DNA from: CAYNUJ01 sp964621225
GTDB lineage: Bacteria > Bacteroidota > Ignavibacteria > Ignavibacteriales > Melioribacteraceae
Direction: 5' to 3'
DNA length: 37,813 nucleotides
Assembly: GCA_964621225.1 (NCBI GenBank)
Contig: CAZULK010000008.1
Span: forward strand, 1-37,813
Position 1 is the first letter of the stretch. Every line of letters starts with the position of its first letter. Made by a program: the position numbers and the translations under genes. The notes beneath the pieces are model-generated. The model saw nothing but the letters and a program-made list of their open reading frames with translations. It did not search any database and was not told the origin of the DNA. Positions 32,431 to 37,813 of the stretch are shown piece after piece.

Positions 32431-33092
32431 ACCGCCTCCTCTTTCACGAATAGATTCTGTGTAATTTGTGAACTTAAAATGTGGGTTGTCCCCGATAAAT
32501 CAATTTCCATCGATGCATCAAATTTTCTTACATCGTTCACCGTGAAAGTAGATTCCAGAAGCAGTCCCAATTGGGTTAAATGGGTAATTAAAGAACTGTC
32601 ATTATCGTTTACTCTCATTAAAGTATATTTTGCCCCAACCTTTGCTTCCGCCAGAGGAATTAGTTTATCTGTCTGAGGAATATCAAAATTTTTATCGGGA
32701 ATGGGAGCCCCATGAGGATCCAGCGTAGGGAAATTTAAAAACTCATCAATTTTATTAATCAATTTATCCGAAGTCTCATGCTCCAATTTTTCCGCTTCGT
32801 CATGAACTTCATCCCATTCCATGTCTAGCACCTTGTTCAAAAACAATTCCCAAAGTCTGTGCCTCCTTAATACCTGCAAAGCCATCTTTCTCCCTTTCTC
32901 CGTCAGTCTTACTCCCCTGTATTTTTCATATTCAACAAGGTCTTCCGACTTCAGTTTCTTGAGCATATCCGAAGTAGCAGCCTGGGAAACAGATAATTTT
33001 TCCGAAATGTACTTAGTAGTTACCGCGGATTCCGATTCCTCGCTTTTGTTGAAAATAACCTTTATGTAATCTTCTCTGCTTGTGGTTGACAT
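32427..33092 (-). CDS. DtxR/MntR-family metal-dependent regulator with FeoA-like domain
   Basis: 221 residues. The winged helix (about 5-65: TTKYISEKLSVSQAATSDML, YRGVRLTEKG) is followed by the metal and dimerisation domain with HRLWELFL and HDEAEKLEH, in which the metal ligands are kept. Glu at the site equal to DtxR Cys102 is also found in MntR-like members, so Fe2+ or Mn2+ are both possible. A FeoA-like domain closes the protein (about 150-218). I chose the ATG at 33092 because GGAGGA lies seven bases upstream; the frame to 33119 has none. First gene of the feo operon, which it probably represses when metal is plentiful. Confidence 0.92.
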   Translation of the reverse strand: MSTTSREDYIKVIFNKSEESESAVTTKYISEKLSVSQAATSDMLKKLKSEDLVEYEKYRGVRLTEKGRKMALQVLRRHRLWELFLNKVLDMEWDEVHDEAEKLEHETSDKLINKIDEFLNFPTLDPHGAPIPDKNFDIPQTDKLIPLAEAKVGAKYTLMRVNDNDSSLITHLTQLGLLLESTFTVNDVRKFDASMEIDLSGTTHILSSQITQNLFVKEEAV

Positions 33093-33106
33093 GATATTCT
33101 CCTCCA

Positions 33107-33137
33107 CAAATTTAAGCATACTTAATTATTTTTTCAA
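33107..33137 (-). promoter_or_regulatory. Candidate feo operon promoter
   Basis: Minus strand TTGAAA (33137-33132), 17-base spacer, TAAATT (33114-33109) extended to TAAATTTG, an exact fit to the Bacteroidetes -7 consensus TAnnTTTG. The predicted start would leave a leader of only about 10 bases, which is a weakness. Confidence 0.42.
33112..33125. promoter_or_regulatory. Candidate DtxR-type operator (inverted repeat)
   Basis: TTAAG-CATA-CTTAA, a perfect 5-bp inverted repeat around a four-base centre. It overlaps the -10 region of the candidate feo promoter, the expected place for a DtxR/MntR repressor site. It does not match a known consensus exactly. Confidence 0.4.
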
Positions 33138-33198
33138 GTTTATCTAATTTATTATTTTGAACTTATTTCTTTATTCTTGCATCATATACTCTTTAATT

Positions 33199-33229
33199 TT
33201 GGTGAATACTCTAATTATAAGTAATTTTG
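33199..33229 (+). promoter_or_regulatory. Candidate mrp promoter
   Basis: TTGGTG (33199-33204), a 17-base spacer and TAATTT (33222-33227), extended to TAATTTTG, again a TAnnTTTG box. The mrp start codon is 34 bases downstream. Confidence 0.45.
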
Positions 33230-33262
33230 GAATCTTAATTTATTTCTAGAAAGGAAAAACAG

Positions 33263-34363
33263 ATGGCAAATATGACGAATGATTCGATAATGAATTCTTT
33301 GAGAAAAGTGAACGATCCCGATTTGAAGAAGGATTTAGTTACTCTGAATATGGTTAAAAACGTTGAAATTAAAGGAAACGACGTAAAAATAGACATACAG
33401 CTTACTACCCCGGCTTGCCCGTTAAAAGATATGATAAAAAATGATATCGTTAATGCTGTAAAAGAAGATCATCCCGAAATAGGAAACATTGAAGTTGATA
33501 TGGATTCGAGTGTTTCGGCTCATGTGAATGCTTCGAAAGACGCAATTTTACCTGGAGTAAAAAACACTATTGCAGTTGCCAGCGGTAAAGGCGGTGTTGG
33601 TAAATCTACCGTTGCTGTAAATTTGGCATTAGCTCTTTCTAAAGAAGGAGCCAAAGTGGGATTGTTGGATGCGGATATTTACGGTCCGAGTATCCCGATC
33701 ATGCTTGGAATTGAAGAACAACCTAAAATCTATCAAGATGCGAATTCAAAGAAGATGATGCCTTTGGAAAATTACGGTATCAAACTTATGTCAATTGGTT
33801 TCTTGGTGGATGAAAATACTCCCGTTATTTGGCGCGGACCAATGGCAAGTGGAGCTGTAAAACAATTTATGTCCGATGTCCACTGGGGTGAACTTGATTA
33901 TTTAATTTATGACCTCCCTCCCGGAACAGGAGACATTCAATTGACTTTAGTTCAGACTATTCCTCTCACCGGTGCAGTAATTGTAACTACTCCACAGCCG
34001 GTTTCTTTGGTTGATGCCAAAAAAGGATTACAAATGTTCAACCGCGTGAATGTTCCGATTTTAGGTCTGGTAGAAAACATGAGTTATTTTGTAGCACCGG
34101 ATACCGGAAAAAGATATGATATTTTCGGTCATGGTGGTGGCGAAACTTTTGCCAAAGAAGCGAATGTTCCATTCTTAGGCAAAATTCCGATTGACCCGAG
34201 AATAAGGGAAGGCGGAGATACCGGAAAACCATTGGTAATGGAATACCCGGATTCCGAAGAATCAAAAATAATTCATGAAATTGCAAAAAATTTGGCCGCT
34301 CAAGTAAGTATAAGTAATGCAAATTTGACAACTCCCAAAATTGAAATATCTTTGGATAATTGA
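33263..34363 (+). CDS. mrp: Mrp/NBP35-family iron-sulfur carrier ATPase
   Basis: 366 residues. An N-terminal MIP18/DUF59 domain (about 5-85, with LVTLNMVKNV and TTPACPLKDMI) precedes the P-loop ATPase. The deviant Walker A is SGKGGVGKST (residues 107-116); DADIYGPSIP, MASGAVKQFM, DYLIYDLPPGTGD and QPVSLVDAKKG follow. The protein assembles or carries [4Fe-4S] clusters in the cytosol. The usual bridging CxxC in the stretch after ENMSYF is replaced by Ala278-Pro-Asp-Thr281, a state seen in other lineages. AGAAAGG lies before the ATG. It overlaps the NifU-like gene by one base. Confidence 0.95.
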   Translation: MANMTNDSIMNSLRKVNDPDLKKDLVTLNMVKNVEIKGNDVKIDIQLTTPACPLKDMIKNDIVNAVKEDHPEIGNIEVDMDSSVSAHVNASKDAILPGVKNTIAVASGKGGVGKSTVAVNLALALSKEGAKVGLLDADIYGPSIPIMLGIEEQPKIYQDANSKKMMPLENYGIKLMSIGFLVDENTPVIWRGPMASGAVKQFMSDVHWGELDYLIYDLPPGTGDIQLTLVQTIPLTGAVIVTTPQPVSLVDAKKGLQMFNRVNVPILGLVENMSYFVAPDTGKRYDIFGHGGGETFAKEANVPFLGKIPIDPRIREGGDTGKPLVMEYPDSEESKIIHEIAKNLAAQVSISNANLTTPKIEISLDN

Positions 34364-34602
34364 TGGGAACAATAGATAAAAGTCAAATAGAAAAATCTTT
34401 AGAGAGTATACGCCCATATCTTAAAGCAGATGGCGGCGACGTTGAATTGATAGGCATTTCCGAAACCGGAATTGTTGAAGTAAAACTAACCGGGGCGTGT
34501 GCAGATTGCCCAATGTCTATGATGACATTGAGGGCGGGAATTGAAAGAGCGCTGATGCGCGATATTCCCGGCATCAAAAGAGTGGAAGCAAAATTTAATT
34601 AA
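34363..34602 (+). CDS. NifU C-terminal-domain iron-sulfur scaffold
   Basis: 79 residues, a single NifU C-terminal domain. Motifs: IRPYLKADGGDVEL and LTGACADCPMSMMTL, in which the CxxC cysteines would hold a cluster between two subunits. Small stand-alone proteins of this type deliver Fe-S clusters. The ATG at 34363 overlaps the mrp stop (TGATG), which fits a joint role with Mrp; a TTG one codon earlier is possible. tpiA follows after 18 bases. Confidence 0.94.
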   Translation: MGTIDKSQIEKSLESIRPYLKADGGDVELIGISETGIVEVKLTGACADCPMSMMTLRAGIERALMRDIPGIKRVEAKFN

Positions 34603-34620
34603 TTTTTTTGAGGTTGTGAT

Positions 34621-35376
34621 ATGAGAAAAACTGTAATTGCCGGCAACTGGAAGATGAACAAGAACCTTTCAGAAGCCGTTGAGTTGGTTTCCGAATTAAA
34701 AAATTTGGTAAATGGAACTTCTCCAAATTGTGATATAATTGTATGTCCGCCATTCACAAATTTGGAAACTGTGGGAACCATAATTAAAGATTCCCCCATC
34801 AAAATGGGTGCTCAGAATATGTATTTCGAAAAATCGGGAGCTTTTACCGGAGAAATATCTGCCGATATGTTGAAATCCGTCGGAGTTGAATATGTGATTC
34901 TCGGCCATTCCGAAAGAAGAGCAATTTTCGGCGAATCGGACGAAACGATAAACAAAAAGATAAAATTTGCTTTGGCTAATGGGTTGAAACCAATCTTTTG
35001 CATAGGAGAAACTCTTGAAGAACGCGAAAGCGGAATTATGAAAGATGTGATTGAAAGGCAAGTTAAAAACGGTCTTTTGAATGTCACAAAAGAAGAAATG
35101 AACAACGTTATTGTGGCATACGAACCGGTTTGGGCAATAGGCACTGGAAAAACCGCCACACCCGAACAGGCACAGGAAGTGCATGCATTTGTAAGAGGAT
35201 TGCTTTCAGAACTATTTGATGATGAAACAGCTCAAAATACAACAATTCAGTACGGAGGAAGTGTAAAACCTGAGAATGCGAAATCACTTCTTTCCCAGAC
35301 TGATATCGATGGTGCTCTCGTTGGAGGAGCCTGCCTTAAAGCAGATTCTTTCTTCGGAATCATTCAGTCCGCATAA
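34621..35376 (+). CDS. tpiA: Triosephosphate isomerase
   Basis: 251 residues, normal TIM length; interconverts dihydroxyacetone phosphate and glyceraldehyde-3-phosphate in glycolysis. Catalytic residues are visible: Lys11 in AGNWKMNK, His96 in LGHSERR, and Glu168 in AYEPVWAIGTG. The phosphate-binding loop GGSVKPENA and VGGACL are near the C-terminus. GAGGT lies six bases before the ATG. It follows the Fe-S genes closely and may share their transcript; a long hairpin lies ten bases after the stop. Confidence 0.97.
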   Translation: MRKTVIAGNWKMNKNLSEAVELVSELKNLVNGTSPNCDIIVCPPFTNLETVGTIIKDSPIKMGAQNMYFEKSGAFTGEISADMLKSVGVEYVILGHSERRAIFGESDETINKKIKFALANGLKPIFCIGETLEERESGIMKDVIERQVKNGLLNVTKEEMNNVIVAYEPVWAIGTGKTATPEQAQEVHAFVRGLLSELFDDETAQNTTIQYGGSVKPENAKSLLSQTDIDGALVGGACLKADSFFGIIQSA

Positions 35377-35385
35377 TTTTATTTC

Positions 35386-35416
35386 AGCCCTCATAAATCC
35401 TTAATTTATGAGGGCT
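35386..35416 (+). terminator. Strong hairpin after tpiA (terminator-like, no T-run)
   Basis: A perfect 13-bp stem (35386-35398 with 35404-35416, loop CCTTA) just after the tpiA stop. It is not followed by Ts (TACGCTAA), so it may stop transcription poorly or serve mainly to protect the mRNA 3' end. Confidence 0.55.
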
Positions 35417-35431
35417 TACGCTAATTCCAAA

Positions 35432-35460
35432 TTGATTTGCCCTCCTTTCTTTAGTATATT
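35432..35460 (+). promoter_or_regulatory. Candidate promoter of the GH2-like gene
   Basis: TTGATT (35432-35437), a 17-base spacer and TATATT (35455-35460), extended to TATATTTG, which fits both sigma70 and the Bacteroidetes TAnnTTTG box. The start codon is 26 bases downstream. Confidence 0.52.
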
Positions 35461-35486
35461 TGTAGTCTTGATTTTTCCTATTTAGA

Positions 35487-37813
35487 ATGATAACAAAAGT
35501 GCTAAAATTTCATATCGTATTTTTATTTTTGACTTCGATTTTATTCGGTCAGGTTGAAATTATTGAACTCCCTTCCATTGCTCCGGAGCAATATTTTTCC
35601 CATAAAAGTAACTCAAAATTAATTCCGTTTGAAACGGATTGGGAATTATACAAACGCGAACAGCCGGATAAAAGAATAAGGGTCGACTTACCCGTCGAAT
35701 TCAATTCGGAATCGGAATTTATTTTCGAAAAAACTTTCGATTTGCCCGCAACAGAAAAAGGTAAGAATTTTATTCTTCATTGTATGGGAATAAATTACTC
35801 TGCGGACTTCATTCTTAACGACATAGTAATATTTCGACATACCGGAGGAACATATCCTTTCGACGTGAAACTTCCCGGGAATTTATTAAATTTTGACGGA
35901 AAGAATTCCCTTAAGGTTGAAGTGAGGTATTTTTCGGATCCCGAAATTACAATTCCTTTGGAACAAAAGTTTTTATTCCCAACCGAAAAAGGCGGGATAT
36001 TCAGAGACCTGTTTTTAGAAGTACTTCCATCTATTGCAATCGAAAATATTTATCATAAATTTAGTTTTGATTACAAAAAAGATAAAATCCTTGTTGATCT
36101 AAAAATCAAATTCATTTTCGATGAAGAAATTTTAGAGAAGAACCCCAATCAAAAGTTCACATTAAAAATTACTGCCTTCGATTCCGACAGACTATACTCA
36201 TCGAAGGAATTCACTCTGAAACCATCTACAGATTTATTGCCGTTTAAAATTAGTTTGGACAAAGCCAAAGCTATTTCTCAATCCCGCAACTTAAAATTGG
36301 GCTTAGAAATAATAAATGATGAAACAACAATTTTTAATTTTAATCAACCATTCTATCCTTTCGACATTTCTCTTTCGGACAAAGGGTTTGAATTAGGTGG
36401 AAATAAATTCAGATTCAAGGGAACAACTTTTATTCCCCTGGAAAACAAATCTGAACCAAAGGCAGATTATTATCGCAAGCAAATTCAATTCATTTCCGAA
36501 GCCGGTTTTAACGTTGTAAGATTCAATAAATCCTTGCCGGATTATCTTGTATTGAACGAGATGCAAAAGAAAGGTTTGTTTGCATTGATTGATATCCCAC
36601 TTGACGGGCTTCCGGATAATTTGGCTGAGGATGAAGATTTTCGAAAAAGAGCTTTGCTTTATATTCAAGAAATGATTGAATCCTACTCTTCATTCGATAA
36701 TGTAATCGGATTCGGAATCGGCTCTTCCTACGTTGGTTCATCAACTTCACAAATGGATTTTCTTAAAAAAATTATTCAAGAAATTTCTGACTATACTGAT
36801 AATTTTATTTACGCATCATTTATTGAATTTCCGAAGGAAGCTTTGGACGGGCTCGATTTTTATGGTGTACAATTTTATGCCGAACAACCGGTTGAGATGA
36901 TTAAAAAACTTAATGAATTTTCAACTGTTGTTCCCAAAGGAAGGATTATTGCCTCTTCGGTTACTTATCCTTCTGTTTATGGTAAGTCGAATGGGTATTT
37001 GGACGCATTCAGCATCGAAGCTCAAGCAAAGTATTTCTACGATGCAATTTCCCACTTTAACAGAAATGATATCCCGGGATTTTTCATTAATTCCATTTTC
37101 AATTATAAAGGGAATTATTCTTCACTTTTTGCAGGTTATAGTGAGGTTAATGAATACTCCATCGGACTTCAATCATCGCCCGATAAACCTAAAAGTTTTG
37201 CTTACGAAGTTGTGAAATCCAAATTAACGGGAGGAAAGAAAATAAATATTCCTCTTGGTACTCAAAAAGATCGTTCGCCAATTTTCTTTGTTATAGTTGC
37301 CCTGGTATTGGCAATCATAATGGGAATTCTGGTGAACACAAAGAGAAAATTCAGAGAGGATGCAACCAGGGCATTACTTCGTTCATATAATTTTTATGCG
37401 GATATTCGAGATCATCGTATTTTGAGCGGAGTTCATACTTTTATTCTGATGATTGTTATTGCCGGGGCTCATTCGTTGTTGGTAACAATACTTCTTTATT
37501 TTTTGAGAATGAATATTCTTTTGGAAAAAATATTGATTGCACTCAATACAACTTGGATTATCAATTTTGTTAGCTATTTAGCGTGGAATCCGGTTCAATC
37601 GATGTTGATACTCTTTGGAATATCAATCGGAATATTTCTACTTCTTAGCGTAGTAATTAAATTATTTTCGGTATTCGTAAAACAAAGGATTCTTTTCTCC
37701 AATATATACTTTGTGGTAGTATGGTCATTTCTTCCCGTTGTATTATTGTTACCGCTGGAAATTGTTTTGAATAAAATTCTGATATTGAATCAATTCAATC
37801 TTATCATTTATGC
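35487..37813 (+). CDS. Glycoside hydrolase family 2-like protein fused to a multi-TM domain (3' truncated)
   Basis: The frame is open from ATG 35487 to the window edge: at least 775 codons, end not seen. A signal peptide (FHIVFLFLTSILFGQ) comes first. Residues about 45-165 resemble the GH2 sugar-binding jelly roll (FEKTFDLP, GINYSADFILND, TGGTYPFDVKL); a linker with GGIFRDLFLEVLP and a beta-sandwich follow. A TIM-barrel-like domain spans about 320-590 (GFNVVRFNKSL, ALIDIPLD). Where GH2 enzymes have the acid/base Asn-Glu, this protein has GIGSSY (Ser413-Ser414), and the usual nucleophile region reads IIASSVTYP without Glu. From about residue 600 there are at least five hydrophobic helices, perhaps Yip1-like. 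Likely a non-catalytic or altered envelope protein. Confidence 0.72.
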   Translation, partial: MITKVLKFHIVFLFLTSILFGQVEIIELPSIAPEQYFSHKSNSKLIPFETDWELYKREQPDKRIRVDLPVEFNSESEFIFEKTFDLPATEKGKNFILHCMGINYSADFILNDIVIFRHTGGTYPFDVKLPGNLLNFDGKNSLKVEVRYFSDPEITIPLEQKFLFPTEKGGIFRDLFLEVLPSIAIENIYHKFSFDYKKDKILVDLKIKFIFDEEILEKNPNQKFTLKITAFDSDRLYSSKEFTLKPSTDLLPFKISLDKAKAISQSRNLKLGLEIINDETTIFNFNQPFYPFDISLSDKGFELGGNKFRFKGTTFIPLENKSEPKADYYRKQIQFISEAGFNVVRFNKSLPDYLVLNEMQKKGLFALIDIPLDGLPDNLAEDEDFRKRALLYIQEMIESYSSFDNVIGFGIGSSYVGSSTSQMDFLKKIIQEISDYTDNFIYASFIEFPKEALDGLDFYGVQFYAEQPVEMIKKLNEFSTVVPKGRIIASSVTYPSVYGKSNGYLDAFSIEAQAKYFYDAISHFNRNDIPGFFINSIFNYKGNYSSLFAGYSEVNEYSIGLQSSPDKPKSFAYEVVKSKLTGGKKINIPLGTQKDRSPIFFVIVALVLAIIMGILVNTKRKFREDATRALLRSYNFYADIRDHRILSGVHTFILMIVIAGAHSLLVTILLYFLRMNILLEKILIALNTTWIINFVSYLAWNPVQSMLILFGISIGIFLLLSVVIKLFSVFVKQRILFSNIYFVVVWSFLPVVLLLPLEIVLNKILILNQFNLIIY

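Noticed and set aside
33093..33119. Longer start for the DtxR gene at 33119
   Set aside because: The added nine codons contain the GGAGGA ribosome site for the ATG at 33092 and overlap the promoter candidate.
34696..35184. Minus-strand 162-codon frame inside tpiA
   Set aside because: tpiA is unmistakable on the other strand; the frame gives a Phe/Ser/His-rich sequence without family features.
36393..36750. Minus-strand frames in the last 1.5 kb
   Set aside because: They are antisense to a single uninterrupted plus-strand frame from 35487 to the window end that shows GH2-like domains.
1..37813. Mobile elements, CRISPR arrays, tRNA or rRNA genes, genomic island
   Set aside because: No transposase, integrase, repeat-spacer pattern or RNA gene was recognised, and composition and gene style look even throughout.

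Overview
The window looks like a chromosomal segment of a low-GC Gram-negative bacterium of the Bacteroidetes/Chlorobi (FCB) group, most likely an Ignavibacteria-type lineage. This is inferred from a fused SecDF, an outer-membrane barrel C-terminus, lipoproteins, GAF/SpoIIE phosphatases, the gene neighbourhoods, and promoter-like sites that mix sigma70 and Bacteroidetes features. I see no rRNA, tRNA, CRISPR array, insertion sequence or prophage.

Layout. (1) 1-1628: the end of an Omp85-type barrel protein, an FmdB zinc-ribbon protein (minus) and a lipoprotein. (2) 1656-7710: a housekeeping cluster prs-rplY-pth-hppA, then rpsF-ssb-rpsR-rplI, closed by a clear terminator. (3) 7772-10930: a one-polypeptide SecDF with its own promoter and terminator. 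(4) 10936-20441, minus strand: a tightly packed eight-gene regulatory operon. It encodes an ECF sigma factor, a periplasmic membrane-anchored protein, a SpoIIE phosphatase, a STAS antagonist, an RsbW-type kinase, two more SpoIIE phosphatases and a YhhN-family membrane protein. A second STAS gene is divergent at 20580. (5) 21006-25399: purA, a secreted N-acetylmuramoyl-L-alanine amidase and an orphan sensor histidine kinase. (6) 25661-29210: a DUF2279-like protein, dCMP deaminase and polyphosphate kinase. (7) 29200-33092, minus strand: a metal-uptake operon of DtxR, a membrane-anchored DtxR-FeoA-FeoA fusion, a free-standing FeoB GTPase and a separate FeoB permease. (8) 33263-35376: mrp, a NifU-like gene and tpiA. 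(9) 35487-end: a membrane-fused glycoside-hydrolase-2-like protein, truncated by the window edge, that appears to lack its catalytic glutamates.

The most interesting system is the sigma/partner-switch operon. It joins an ECF sigma factor, preceded by a good ECF-type promoter match (GGAAC-N16-CGTC), to a complete RsbW/RsbV/RsbU-type phospho-switch with three phosphatases that carry different sensory modules. No classical anti-sigma domain is encoded beside the sigma gene: the membrane protein that follows it has only a few cytoplasmic residues. This raises the possibility, not proven here, that an ECF factor is controlled by partner switching. The second point of interest is the feo operon, with its split FeoB and its membrane-tethered metalloregulator. 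A recurring promoter signature (TTGnnn-N17-TAnnTT, often continuing to TG or CG) precedes several transcription units.
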